From Flavihumibacter cheonanensis (GTDB taxonomy: Bacteria > Bacteroidota > Bacteroidia > Chitinophagales > Chitinophagaceae), in NCBI RefSeq assembly GCF_022352215.1, contig NZ_JAKRWF010000001.1:1-64000 (forward strand): a DNA stretch of 64,000 nt, written 5' to 3'. Below, in pieces: positions 17,046 through 25,854 of this stretch (position 1 is the stretch's first letter; every line of letters begins with the position of its first letter). The notes under the pieces were generated by a model. That model did no database searches, was not told the DNA's origin, and saw nothing but the letters and a program-made list of their open reading frames with translations. The position numbers and the translations under genes were made by a program.

Positions 17046-18593
17046 TTAATCTTTCCCGGATAAATCATACAAATAGGCCGCCGCTTCTGTATCGGCTGTA
17101 TTGCCATCCGGGTCTGGAATATAACCTATTTGCTTTCCGATAACCTTGCCCATGTAGGCTTTAATCGTATCCGGGAAAGGTTGTTTGCGGGTCCACTGGG
17201 TAAAGAAAAACCAGACACGTTTGCGTCCTTTGAATGTATCAATATCTCTGAGTATGGAGTCTGCTGTTGCATAACCAAGACCCGCGATATAGTTGGTGAT
17301 TCCTTCCTCTGGTCCATAAAACCGAATGGCATAATTCGATTTGAAATAAACATAAAGTATGTCATCCGGTTGCAGTTGTTTTTTAAGTTCTTTTAATACC
17401 GGCTGGGCCGACTGGCTATTATAGGGTGGGTGAAGAGGTGGAACAAGGATTAATAGTAATCCGATTGGCAAGGAAACCAAAAGTGTTAAGCTCGTTGAAA
17501 TAGCAGGTGCTACTGTTTTGGGAACCCATTGTGAAATAGCATTGATTCCTGCCATACCTGTTACTAAAAAAGGCCAGGTTGCATAAATGGATACCCTGCC
17601 ATCAAAAGGTAAAACCCGGAAAATAGCAAGTACCAAGGCAACAATAACCGACGCCAGCAGCATCACCGTTGCCATGCCAGACTGCTTTCGCAAATAAAGC
17701 ATACCTGGTACTGAGAGTATCAATAGTGCCCAGGCTATGTATTTCAATTGTGGTAGTTCTTCCGTTGCGAACCAGGCTAATGAAAAACTTAGTTCCTTTT
17801 GTAATTTAAATGGTATCCACAGTAAAAAATCCGGAACAGAGCTAAGTGGCGCAAATCCTCTTGACCAGTACTCACTCATGGCCTCTTGTGTGCCGGTACT
17901 GATTACAAATTTGGCGTAGTAGGTTAATAAGATACAGGCAACAGCCCAGCTGGCAGCTACCAGCGCAAATTGCCGGACGGATAAAGCTGTTTTCTTTTTT
18001 ATCAGTTGGAGAAACACCATGCCCAGTACAAAAGGAGCCAGCACTACTGCCGGCATGGAGCAAAAGATGAACAGAAATCCGCCAATGCATAGCACCCATA
18101 GCTGTGAAGTTTTCAGTTTTCCTTTAACTAATTGAAGACTGCTCCAAACCAGGAACAGCGCTGCTGTTACATCTCCCGAATATTGTTTGGATTCACCTCC
18201 ATAGAATACCATCGAAATGCTTAATGCAAATAGGGTAAAAGCCCCTAGCAGGGGTAATCCTTTCAGGAAGTTCTTACAGATGGACAAAAACAATACGAGG
18301 GATAGCAAGGATAATACAAAGGGGAAAAATCGAAAAGCATGATCGTTTACACCAAACAGTAATGTAGCTGTTTTTTGAAGCCATAAAAAACCCAGTGGAG
18401 CTACCTGGTTGAAATCCAGGCTTTCTGTTGCTAATTGGTAAAAACTTCGTTCACTGACATTGAAAGCAGCTGCCAATTCATCCAGCCACATGGAGGATCT
18501 GCTAAAATAATGGACGGCGCGCAATACAACGGCTACTATAAAGACTAACAGCAGCCAAAAATTGAGCTTCCTGGGGCTATAGTCTTTTCTCAT
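17046..18593 (-). CDS. Integral-membrane glycosyltransferase, GT39/ArnT-like
   Basis: The 515-residue protein has about eleven hydrophobic helices and a C-terminal soluble segment. The first periplasmic loop contains SSMWLDELA, the Asp-Glu position typical of PMT/ArnT/GT-C enzymes, followed by LDFNQVAPLGFLWLQK and FRFFPFVLSLLSL. Such enzymes move a sugar from a polyprenyl-phosphate donor to lipid or protein acceptors on the periplasmic side; the substrate here is unknown. It is a single gene between arsR and a divergent lipoprotein gene, so context does not narrow the role. Confidence 0.8.
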   Translation of the reverse strand: MRKDYSPRKLNFWLLLVFIVAVVLRAVHYFSRSSMWLDELAAAFNVSERSFYQLATESLDFNQVAPLGFLWLQKTATLLFGVNDHAFRFFPFVLSLLSLVLFLSICKNFLKGLPLLGAFTLFALSISMVFYGGESKQYSGDVTAALFLVWSSLQLVKGKLKTSQLWVLCIGGFLFIFCSMPAVVLAPFVLGMVFLQLIKKKTALSVRQFALVAASWAVACILLTYYAKFVISTGTQEAMSEYWSRGFAPLSSVPDFLLWIPFKLQKELSFSLAWFATEELPQLKYIAWALLILSVPGMLYLRKQSGMATVMLLASVIVALVLAIFRVLPFDGRVSIYATWPFLVTGMAGINAISQWVPKTVAPAISTSLTLLVSLPIGLLLILVPPLHPPYNSQSAQPVLKELKKQLQPDDILYVYFKSNYAIRFYGPEEGITNYIAGLGYATADSILRDIDTFKGRKRVWFFFTQWTRKQPFPDTIKAYMGKVIGKQIGYIPDPDGNTADTEAAAYLYDLSGKD

Positions 18594-18689
18594 ATGCTGA
18601 ATTTAAATAATCTTATAAAACTTACCATAAGATAATTTATCTGTCTGCCCGGATATTGTTATTTGCACACTGCTTTTAATTTCAACACC

Positions 18690-19325
18690 ATGAGAAATTT
18701 TCACTTGTCTTTCCTGCTGATTGGCCTTGTATCGCTTTTGAGTTGTAAAGAGGCGCAGGAAGAGAAAACAGTAAAGCCAGTTGATCATCCTGAAATTGAA
18801 CAGCTTTTCCTCAAGGATATTGAAGTGCGGGAGCTTGATGCCAGAACCGATACGGTAATCCTGGAAAACTTTGATAAAGTGCATCGCAACCGGATTTTTG
18901 AGTTGCTGGCAGCCGGCCAGGTGAAGACACCCCTGGATAAATTTCGTGCAGCACTGATCCTGCAACATACTGCTGGTAAACTTTGCGAGGGGGAACTGGG
19001 CAGTGTTAGTCCCGAGAATTATTTACTGGCCTACCATCTTTCCAGTGCTGCTTTGCAAGAATTGCAGTCAGCGAATGATACCGCCTCCCTGAAAAAGGAA
19101 AACTTCCCAAGAATGGTTGCGTTGAATTATGATCGCTTTCTACTATACACGGAAGGCTATCAGAAATATGGTACCCAATTCGTGTTTGATGCTGCTACCG
19201 GAGCTTCGCTGCTGGCACCTATTGATACTACCCTGGCTACAGATGAGGAGCGCATTCGGTTGAATGTAGCGCCCCTGAGTGAGTTGCTTTCCAAACACAA
19301 GATGAAGCCGATGCCAGCCAACTAA
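18690..19325 (+). CDS. Lipoprotein, DUF6624-like
   Basis: The 211-residue product has a lipobox (SLLSC) after a clear signal peptide. The mature region includes QHTAG, a repeated Leu/Ala helix, ALNYDRFLLYTEGYQKYGTQF, which resembles the LDR...GxxQxYGTQ block I associate with DUF6624. The function of that family is unknown. The ATG at 18690 is used; the frame further up begins only with TTG and adds no signal-like sequence. It is divergent from the GT39-like gene (96 bp apart) and precedes another lipoprotein gene by 74 bp. Confidence 0.7.
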   Translation: MRNFHLSFLLIGLVSLLSCKEAQEEKTVKPVDHPEIEQLFLKDIEVRELDARTDTVILENFDKVHRNRIFELLAAGQVKTPLDKFRAALILQHTAGKLCEGELGSVSPENYLLAYHLSSAALQELQSANDTASLKKENFPRMVALNYDRFLLYTEGYQKYGTQFVFDAATGASLLAPIDTTLATDEERIRLNVAPLSELLSKHKMKPMPAN

Positions 19326-19399
19326 AAAAAACTGGAGCGTTTACCCAACCCTTTTGTTTCTTGCAGGGGTATATGAATAAACACCTTACCAATTATTAA

Positions 19400-20242
19400 A
19401 TGAAACAAATGAAAACCTGTGTTTTATTCGTACTGGCCTCCCTTTTCCTTGCCTGCGGAACTCCCAATATGCAGATTGCCATTCCAGACCGGTTCAAAGA
19501 GCAGGCGATCCAGTATCCGGTGAAAATAGCCGGTACCGGGGAGGGCAGAAAGCCTGTCCGGCTAGGGCCTTATTCTACCTCCCGGATCAAACGCGGCTTG
19601 CTTACTACCAGGGGCCGATATAACAGGAATGAACAATCGCTCTTACAGGAAAATCTGCTGAATCTGTTTCAGATTGAATTAGGTTCCCTGCGTTCGGTGC
19701 AGCGGGATAAATTTGAGTTTAGTTTTACCGATGGGAAACAAGCTGTTCAGGTACTCGCACAGGAACAGGAAATCTCAGAAGGGGCCAGGTTTCAATCCAA
19801 CACGCGTTGGGTGAGTGAAGTGTACCGGGAGCAGTCTTTTCAATATGCTTTCTCCGCCAGGTTTATACCCCAGAACCCTAATCAAGGCGAGCCATGGAAC
19901 CTGGTGATGTATAGCAATTATGATTGGTCGATCCAACAACCTTTCCAGGCAGCTGATTTCAATGAGGGTGGTTTGCTGGTTACCGCCGGTGATACGCTTA
20001 CTATAAAAACAGTACGGGTACAACGTGTGATTGATAAACACGGACAGGAACATGCCATGCCTTTTGCCATCCCCTTCGCTTATGAATTCAGAATCGGCGA
20101 TGAAGTTTGCGCCATCATTGATACCTGGGGTAAAAACCTGTGGCTCTACAAAGAGTTGGATGAGTCCACCCGGTCCGCCATTGCTGCAGCAACCACAGCC
20201 ATCCTCTCTAGAAGAATTCAGAACAGGGTAGGAGCAGGTTAA
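19400..20242 (+). CDS. Lipoprotein of unknown function
   Basis: The 280-residue protein begins with a lipoprotein signal ([11 protein letters not shown]) and has a mainly beta-type mature part, with a basic region around [18 protein letters not shown] and a C-terminal helix rich in Ala/Thr ([15 protein letters not shown]). No known domain was recognised. An ATG at 19409 gives the same signal peptide and could be the true start. It follows the DUF6624-like lipoprotein gene; its stop overlaps the convergent molybdenum-enzyme small-subunit gene by 4 bp. Confidence 0.65.
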   Translation: MKQMKTCVLFVLASLFLACGTPNMQIAIPDRFKEQAIQYPVKIAGTGEGRKPVRLGPYSTSRIKRGLLTTRGRYNRNEQSLLQENLLNLFQIELGSLRSVQRDKFEFSFTDGKQAVQVLAQEQEISEGARFQSNTRWVSEVYREQSFQYAFSARFIPQNPNQGEPWNLVMYSNYDWSIQQPFQAADFNEGGLLVTAGDTLTIKTVRVQRVIDKHGQEHAMPFAIPFAYEFRIGDEVCAIIDTWGKNLWLYKELDESTRSAIAAATTAILSRRIQNRVGAG

Positions 20243-20697
20243 CCCTTCCCCATCTCCGCCGCCATATGAATAGCTTCCCGTATTCTCAGATAAGTTCCAC
20301 AGCGGCAAATATTTCCAGCCATCGCAGCATCAATCTCTTTGTCTGTAGGATTGCTGTTTTTTCTGAGCAAGGCTGCTGCAGACATGATCTGACCGGTTTG
20401 GCAATAACCACATTGTGCAACATCCAATTCCAGCCAGGCTTTTTGCACCGGATGTTCATTCGTTTCAGACAAACCTTCTATGGTTACTACTTTTTTACCA
20501 GCCGCCTGGCTCACTCTTGTTACACAGGAGCGAACCGCTTCCCCATTCAGATGCACAGTGCAGGCACCGCATTGCGCCATGCCACAACCATATTTGGTTC
20601 CAACCAGGTCCAAATGGTCTCTGAGTACCCATAACAATGGTGTTGCAGGATCTACATCCAGGTTGTACGATTTATTATTGATAGTTAAGGAAATCAT
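20239..20697 (-). CDS. 2Fe-2S small subunit of a molybdenum hydroxylase (isoquinoline 1-oxidoreductase alpha-like)
   Basis: Both [2Fe-2S] sites are visible in 152 residues: a plant-type ferredoxin motif ([16 protein letters not shown] with a following Cys) and the helical second site ([10 protein letters not shown] and NICRCGTY). These carry electrons from the Mo site to an acceptor. It is the partner of the large subunit encoded 18 bp upstream and probably travels with it through the Tat system, since it has no signal of its own. No haem-bearing or FAD subunit lies nearby, so the electron acceptor is unknown. Confidence 0.92.
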   Translation of the reverse strand: MISLTINNKSYNLDVDPATPLLWVLRDHLDLVGTKYGCGMAQCGACTVHLNGEAVRSCVTRVSQAAGKKVVTIEGLSETNEHPVQKAWLELDVAQCGYCQTGQIMSAAALLRKNSNPTDKEIDAAMAGNICRCGTYLRIREAIHMAAEMGKG

Positions 20698-20715
20698 CGT
20701 TGAATAATTTTGTTG

Positions 20716-22980
20716 TTAGAAAGCTCTTTTTGCACTGTTTAATTGAGGCCCATAAGGCTGATCATAATAACGTTTTCCGGTTGCTCTATACAATGCATTC
20801 GCAACTGCCCCAAATACAGGCGGGAACGGCGGCTCACCCAATCCGGTTGGATCAATATCATTCTGCACAAAATGTACTTCGATCTTTTTCGGTGTTTCAT
20901 TCATGCGGATCATTTTATATCGATGAAAGTTATTCTGTTCAGCTGCTCCTTCCTTATGTGTGAGTGAACCATATAGCGCATTGCCAATACCATCTACTAC
21001 TGCTCCCTGCACCATATTGGTGGAGGCATCCGGATTTACTACGATACCACAATCAATTGCACTGAATACCTGCTCAACAGTTGGTTTTCCGTCCTTGTTG
21101 ATGAAATCTATGACATGGGCTGCGTAGGAATTGTGACAGAAATAAGCTGCTACACCGCGACTGTATTTTTTATTTTCTTCCATATTCCAGCCGGATTTTT
21201 CTTTTACCAGATTTAATACGCCGGCATAACGGTCAGCATCATACTCTTTGTTTTTTCCAACCGGATTTTCTTTCGCACGCTTTAATAACTCCAGCCTGAA
21301 ATCAATCGGATCCTTGCCCATTGCTTCTGCTACTTCATCCAGAAAAGATTGTTCCGCAGCGGCATTGAAATTGGATCGTGGTGCTCTGAATGCTCCGATG
21401 GTAATATTGGAGGGTATCTCCCAGCCCTCTGCCAGGTAGTTGTCAATTGCACCTGCCGGAAATCTGTTGGCATGAATTGCATGTTCAGGAATACCACCTC
21501 CTTTTACATGAAATCCAATCAGGTTTTTATTGGCATCAAGCGCCGCCCGGTAGGTGGCGGTATACATGGGTCGATAAATACCATAGGTCATATCATCTTC
21601 CCGGGTATAAATCAGCTTAACCGGAGCGTTTACTTTTTTTGAAATTAAGGCAGCCTCTGCGAGATAATGCCCATAGGCACGGCGACCAAATCCTCCTCCC
21701 ATCCGGGTCATCTGTATTTCGATTTTATCTGCTGGAAGGCCTAATACTTTGGAAAGCAGGGGCTCCGTCCAGGCGGGTGCCTGCAAGGGTCCTACCAACA
21801 ATGCTTTGTCAGCTTCAACATGCGCGAAGAAATTCATCGGCTCCATACAGTTATGTGCCAAAAAAGGTGCATTGTAGGTGCGTTCGATGATTTGTGCAGC
21901 ATTTTTGAACGCTGTTTCCGGATCACCATCTTTTCGTAATTGCTGTGCAGGGCGATTGGCATATTCCTGCATAAGTTTTCGTTGTTCACTGGTAGTTTCC
22001 AGTTTTCCAGGAACAATCACTTCTTTTTTACCACCTCTGCCATTGATAATGTCCTTTGTTTCACCTGCCGGCTCCCAGTTTGCTTTCAACTTTTTTCGGG
22101 CATTCATCACTTCCCAGGTAGTCTTTCCAACTATCACCAACAATTCATTAAAGCTTCGGGTATCAAAACCTCCCTGCTCCATACCATCTGCGTACAATGT
22201 TTGCCGGAATACATCTTTGATCCCGGGCATTTTCAACACTTCTGTTGCATCGAATGATTTTAGTTTCATCCCAAATGCTGGCGGATGTTCAATCATCGCG
22301 ATCAACATGCCTTCCTGTTTAAAATCGATGCCAAAGAGTGGTTGGCCGGATACGATTTTCTGTCCCTCTACATTCTTTTTTGAATTCCGCACCAGCTTGA
22401 GGTTCTTTACATCTTTAAGCTTCATGCCTTTGGGGATGGGTATAGTGGCGGCCTTGGATGCAAATTCTCCATAGGTGCCTGATTTACCTGATTTTTCATG
22501 ATAGATCATCCCTGCTTTGGCTGTCAGTTCATCTGCTGGCAGATTCCAGGTTTGAGCAGCCGCCAGCAGCAACATTTGTCGCGCTGCAGCACCCGCTTCC
22601 CGAAGGGGTTTCCAGTACATCCGGATAGAATTACTTCCACCCGTGAACTGAGGCCCTAATTTTACATTGTCGTGCGGGCCCATTTCCACCACAATTTTGT
22701 CCCAGTCTACTTCCAGTTCCTCCGCCACGATCATGGGTAGCGATGTCATTACATTTTGTCCGAACTCCGGATTCGGATTCAATATTTTGATTTTATTGTC
22801 CGGTGTGATTTTAATATATCCGGTTATTTCATACCATTGGTCTTCGGCTTCAAGATCTGTTGGCAGTTCTCCTTTTTTGAAAGCGGAGAGAAAGGTGAAG
22901 CTGAGTAAGAGTCCGCCTCCGGCAAGTGCGGACGACTTCAGAAAAGTTCGCCGGTTAACGGAGTTGTTGGTCTGGCTCAT
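20716..22980 (-). CDS. Molybdopterin-binding large subunit, xanthine dehydrogenase family (isoquinoline 1-oxidoreductase beta-like)
   Basis: The 754-residue protein starts with a twin-arginine signal (NRRTFLK then a Gly/Leu-rich hydrophobic stretch), so the folded enzyme is exported. Mo-cofactor binding blocks include MGGGFGRRAYG, FRAPRSNFNAAAEQSFLDE and the C-terminal GLGEPPFPPVFGAVANAL with the catalytic Glu. This layout is that of IorB and periplasmic aldehyde or N-heterocycle dehydrogenases. The substrate cannot be told from sequence. The small subunit gene follows at 20697; there is no adjacent chaperone (XdhC-like) gene in the window. Confidence 0.92.
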   Translation of the reverse strand: MSQTNNSVNRRTFLKSSALAGGGLLLSFTFLSAFKKGELPTDLEAEDQWYEITGYIKITPDNKIKILNPNPEFGQNVMTSLPMIVAEELEVDWDKIVVEMGPHDNVKLGPQFTGGSNSIRMYWKPLREAGAAARQMLLLAAAQTWNLPADELTAKAGMIYHEKSGKSGTYGEFASKAATIPIPKGMKLKDVKNLKLVRNSKKNVEGQKIVSGQPLFGIDFKQEGMLIAMIEHPPAFGMKLKSFDATEVLKMPGIKDVFRQTLYADGMEQGGFDTRSFNELLVIVGKTTWEVMNARKKLKANWEPAGETKDIINGRGGKKEVIVPGKLETTSEQRKLMQEYANRPAQQLRKDGDPETAFKNAAQIIERTYNAPFLAHNCMEPMNFFAHVEADKALLVGPLQAPAWTEPLLSKVLGLPADKIEIQMTRMGGGFGRRAYGHYLAEAALISKKVNAPVKLIYTREDDMTYGIYRPMYTATYRAALDANKNLIGFHVKGGGIPEHAIHANRFPAGAIDNYLAEGWEIPSNITIGAFRAPRSNFNAAAEQSFLDEVAEAMGKDPIDFRLELLKRAKENPVGKNKEYDADRYAGVLNLVKEKSGWNMEENKKYSRGVAAYFCHNSYAAHVIDFINKDGKPTVEQVFSAIDCGIVVNPDASTNMVQGAVVDGIGNALYGSLTHKEGAAEQNNFHRYKMIRMNETPKKIEVHFVQNDIDPTGLGEPPFPPVFGAVANALYRATGKRYYDQPYGPQLNSAKRAF

Positions 22981-23090
22981 GGTCGTTTGTTTTACTGTAA
23001 GTTACCTTAAATACAATTTTAAAGATCCCATTGTTGAGGATTATAGGAAGTATACAAATTCCGGTTTTTCCTACCAGTATTCCTGATTGA

Positions 23091-23678
23091 CTAATATTTT
23101 GGCCAGCTACAGGACTCTATCTTGAATGCTGAAAAGGTTGCAGGAAATCCCGGACCAACCGGACTGCAGGCATATACTCCCACTCTAATCGTTGTTTGGA
23201 TGGTATGCAGATGAAAAATCCGCATTTGTGTGAAGGTAATGCCATCTTTACTTTGTTCGATTAAAAAGTCGTTGCCCCTTCTGGATAGCCTGAAATGGAT
23301 TGACTTTAATCCGGTAGGAATATCAGTTGTTGCCCAATCGGAATAACCAAGGTTGGTGACTACACTACCCAGTCTTGAGATGGATGCGTTCTCGAATTCA
23401 ATGGATGCCTTGAACCAGTTTTCTTCGTCGTGGTATACCAGCACCCCGCATTGATCATACAGTTTATTGTACTGAAAGGCTGCTTTCACAGAAAAGCTGA
23501 AATCTTCCGCTGTTTCCGTAAGCAGGGCAGGGGCATTGTTTACCCGAAATCCATAATAGGTCCTTTGCCAGAAATCTGTTTTAGTAGTGGTATGAATGGA
23601 TACACTCGTTTCCGTTAGTTCAAATCTATCCGGTTGATGTAACCATTGCCATTTAGTAAGGTCGATCTTGTTTGACAT
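23091..23678 (-). CDS. DUF1349 (concanavalin-like) domain protein
   Basis: The single domain of this 195-residue protein matches the DUF1349 pattern: a beta-sandwich with FSFSVKAAFQYNKLYDQCGVLVYHDEENWFKASIEF and a later sandwich strand (RVGVYACSPVGPGF); the name-giving family is close to ConA-like lectin/glucanase folds. It lacks a signal peptide, so it may be cytoplasmic. Its function is unknown; sugar binding is suggested by the fold only. It follows the heptamer repeat tract on the minus strand. Confidence 0.8.
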   Translation of the reverse strand: MSNKIDLTKWQWLHQPDRFELTETSVSIHTTTKTDFWQRTYYGFRVNNAPALLTETAEDFSFSVKAAFQYNKLYDQCGVLVYHDEENWFKASIEFENASISRLGSVVTNLGYSDWATTDIPTGLKSIHFRLSRRGNDFLIEQSKDGITFTQMRIFHLHTIQTTIRVGVYACSPVGPGFPATFSAFKIESCSWPKY

Positions 23679-23696
23679 GCTACAAAGATGTTACTT

Positions 23697-23731
23697 TCTC
23701 ACGTCTCACGTCTCACATCTGACGTCTCACC
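23697..23731. repeat. Heptamer tandem repeat, five units of TCTCACG type
   Basis: Five consecutive 7-bp units read TCTCACG, TCTCACG, TCTCACA, TCTGACG, TCTCACC (GTGAGAC on the other strand). The tract ends inside the small lipoprotein gene, whose stop codon (23727-23729) is part of the last unit. It is one of three heptamer tracts in the window sharing an RTGA core. Confidence 0.75.
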
Positions 23732-23918
23732 TCACACTCCGTACCTGCACCCTCACCCTGGGTGAATAAGTAACCGTTCCATCTTTCTGCACCTGTTTGA
23801 TGCGGATGATCATTTGCTTCTGACCAGTTGGTACTGGTTCGGCAGTTTCTTTTGCGCAGGAACTGAGCAGGAATAAGGCACTAAGGAAGAATAGAGTTGT
23901 TGCTATAGTTGTTTTCAT
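23727..23918 (-). CDS. Small lipoprotein of unknown function
   Basis: The 63-residue product has a signal peptide with lipobox (FLLSSC) and a short basic mature part (KQMIIRIKQVQKDGTVTYSP). No domain is recognised. It lies 27 bp downstream of the beta-helix surface protein on the same strand and is probably co-transcribed with it. Its last codon and stop come from the GTGAGAC repeat tract, so its C-terminus may have been changed by repeat expansion. Confidence 0.6.
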   Translation of the reverse strand: MKTTIATTLFFLSALFLLSSCAKETAEPVPTGQKQMIIRIKQVQKDGTVTYSPRVRVQVRSVR

Positions 23919-23945
23919 AACGGTCGGGCTTAAGGGAAGTCTTGA

Positions 23946-24956
23946 TTAAAATCCTAAATGAACTTTCTGTTGATATCGTTTATCGCCTTTTTCTCCTCTG
24001 GCAGGTACGATTTCTATGGTGCGGAAATTGATATTGTCTTCGGATACTTGGATCTCATAACTTTCTGTTTCTTCGTTTTCGGGTGCAGTCCATTCCAACA
24101 TAAATTGATTATTGGTTTGCGGGCGCGCCTGGAATTTTTCAAAGGAAACAGGTAGCAAATCCAGGCATGGATTATTGGCTGTTGGATTCATGTAAGCTCC
24201 TCCCCAGTTGGCATTGATAGCCGGACCCGTATAGTAAACCCCAATTGCATTACTGCTGGTTAACTGATGGCCTGTCCAGCCCGGATTTCTTCCATTGGCA
24301 AAACTCTGCGATACTACCAGGAAGCCATTGCCGGATACGGTATTGGGACTCCTTATGTCCAGGGTACTGGTACGTAGCTCACCGCATCCCGTAAAGGCCA
24401 GGTTGCCATTGTTGATCCGGCTGTTCTGGTTCGCAACCAGTAAGCCGGCTATTGTATTGGTTCCATTAAAAACAAAATTGTTAGCGTTGATGCGACCTCC
24501 GTCCAACACAGTGATACCTCCTGAATTAGAGGTAACTGTTCCTGAAACATCCAGCAAAGCATCATTTCCTACTTCAACCGGACCGGTGGATTGGGTAAAA
24601 TTTCCATTAACCGTTACCGTTGCCTGGTTGATTCGCAAACTGGCACTTCCATGATTGATCACCAGGTTACCATTTACAATTAAACTGGCACCTGGCCTCA
24701 GGGTGATATTCCCATTGGCCGCAAGTCCCTGTGATTGGATGGTCAGGCTGGCATTTTCTTCTATCACCAGGTTGCCCCCCGCGAAATTGGTATTTCCGGT
24801 AAAGCGAACCGTACTATTTGCTGCAATGGTAAGGGTTTGATTCCAGCCGGTATTGGGATAGACCCCGCTGGTTAGGGTAGTATTGGAGCTGTACCAGGCT
24901 GCAACAGCCACGGACAACAGAAAAACAGCCAGAAGGGTAACGGTTAGCTTTTTCAT
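23946..24956 (-). CDS. Exported beta-helix-like protein with C-terminal fibronectin-like domain
   Basis: After a signal peptide (LAVFLLSVAVAAW) about 200 residues consist of Asn/Gly-rich turns with a regular strand pattern (NLVIEENASLTIQSQG, NGNFTQSTGPVEV, VLDGGRINANNFVF), as in parallel beta-helix surface proteins. A linker leads to DLLPVSFEKFQARPQTNN and an EW...ESYEIQVSEDNINF segment typical of the fibronectin-like domain that often precedes a type IX secretion tail. Here the protein stops soon after (RYQQKVHLGF) without the usual sorting domain. The function may be adhesion or matrix binding. Its promoter region carries paired direct repeats (24991-25023), and a LytTR regulator gene lies upstream. 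Confidence 0.75.
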   Translation of the reverse strand: MKKLTVTLLAVFLLSVAVAAWYSSNTTLTSGVYPNTGWNQTLTIAANSTVRFTGNTNFAGGNLVIEENASLTIQSQGLAANGNITLRPGASLIVNGNLVINHGSASLRINQATVTVNGNFTQSTGPVEVGNDALLDVSGTVTSNSGGITVLDGGRINANNFVFNGTNTIAGLLVANQNSRINNGNLAFTGCGELRTSTLDIRSPNTVSGNGFLVVSQSFANGRNPGWTGHQLTSSNAIGVYYTGPAINANWGGAYMNPTANNPCLDLLPVSFEKFQARPQTNNQFMLEWTAPENEETESYEIQVSEDNINFRTIEIVPARGEKGDKRYQQKVHLGF

Positions 24957-24990
24957 GAGTTTTCTAAGGGTTGTACTTACGATCAGTAAG

Positions 24991-25023
24991 CAAAACTACC
25001 TAGATCTAACGGTATCCACCTAG
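24991..25023 (-). promoter_or_regulatory. Promoter with -7 element TAGTTTTG and two CTAGGT direct repeats
   Basis: On the minus strand TAGTTTTG (24991-24998) matches TAnnTTTG exactly, 34 bases before the ATG of the beta-helix gene. The core CTAGGT occurs at 24998-25003 and again at 25018-25023, exactly 20 bp apart, that is, on one face of the helix. The distal copy takes the place of the missing -33 element. LytTR proteins bind paired direct repeats about two turns apart, and a LytTR gene ends 66 bp away, but the binding is inference. Confidence 0.5.
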
Positions 25024-25089
25024 TCTTAGTATAAGTGTTTTATTTATTTTAGATAAATCGACTTTTTTTCCCGTTGATTAGTGCGCCTG

Positions 25090-25854
25090 TCAAGCTCCCA
25101 GCCAGTTTTTAAAGTCCGTAACCCGCTCCCGGCTCACCAGCATTTCCTCCTCCAGCGGGATCTTTAATTCAAGTTTGATCTTTCCCTTAAACCAGGGATA
25201 GATCGTTTCAATGGCTCCAATATGTAAGATGGTTTGGCGGTTGATCCGGAAAAAATCTCCGGGCTCCAGCATGTTTTCCAGCTCATCCAGGGTGTAATCC
25301 ACTACATATTTATTTTTGGTATAGGTATGCAGGTAAGTTAATTTCTGCTTCGATTCAAAGCAGGCAATCTCACTGGTTAATATGGTGAGGTACTGCTGCC
25401 CTTTTTTGACCAGGAACCTGTTCTTTACCTGGCTATCAGCCTGCAACTGGCTGAGGAGGCGACTCAATTTTTCAGTTGAAGGACTTACCTGCTGGTTGCC
25501 GTAAAGCTCGCGGTATTTTTCAAATGCCGCTTTCAATTCCTTTGGCTCAATCGGCTTTAACAGGTAGTCAATACTATTTACTTTAAAAGCTTTCAGGGTG
25601 TGTTCATCATAGGCTGTGGTGAAGATTACCGGTGCAGTTATTTTCACCTCCTGGAAGATCTCAAAACACTGACCATCTCCCAGCTCAATATCCATCAGGA
25701 TCAAATCCGGTGCTTCATTTTCCTTCAGGAAAGATATTGTGGATGCCACACTGTTAGTCCGGCTCATGATTGATGCATTCGGCTCCAGTTCCTTCACCAT
25801 TTTGGTAAGCTGACTCGCCAGCAAATTTTCATCTTCCACTATCAGCAAGCGCAT
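25090..25854 (-). CDS. LytTR-family response regulator
   Basis: The 254-residue protein has a receiver domain (LLIVEDE, the phosphoacceptor Asp in LILMDIELGDGQ, the Thr/Lys positions in FTTAYD and DYLLKPIE) and a LytTR DNA-binding domain (FLVKKGQQYLTI, FFRINRQTILH). It partners the sensor kinase encoded just upstream, whose gene overlaps this one by 26 bp. LytTR regulators bind paired direct repeats in promoters of envelope and surface genes; the repeats at 24998-25023 upstream of the beta-helix gene are a possible target. Confidence 0.92.
   Translation of the reverse strand: MRLLIVEDENLLASQLTKMVKELEPNASIMSRTNSVASTISFLKENEAPDLILMDIELGDGQCFEIFQEVKITAPVIFTTAYDEHTLKAFKVNSIDYLLKPIEPKELKAAFEKYRELYGNQQVSPSTEKLSRLLSQLQADSQVKNRFLVKKGQQYLTILTSEIACFESKQKLTYLHTYTKNKYVVDYTLDELENMLEPGDFFRINRQTILHIGAIETIYPWFKGKIKLELKIPLEEEMLVSRERVTDFKNWLGA

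Noticed and set aside
21878-22474. Long open frame on the + strand inside the molybdenum hydroxylase gene
   Set aside because: Shadow of the well-supported large-subunit gene on the other strand.
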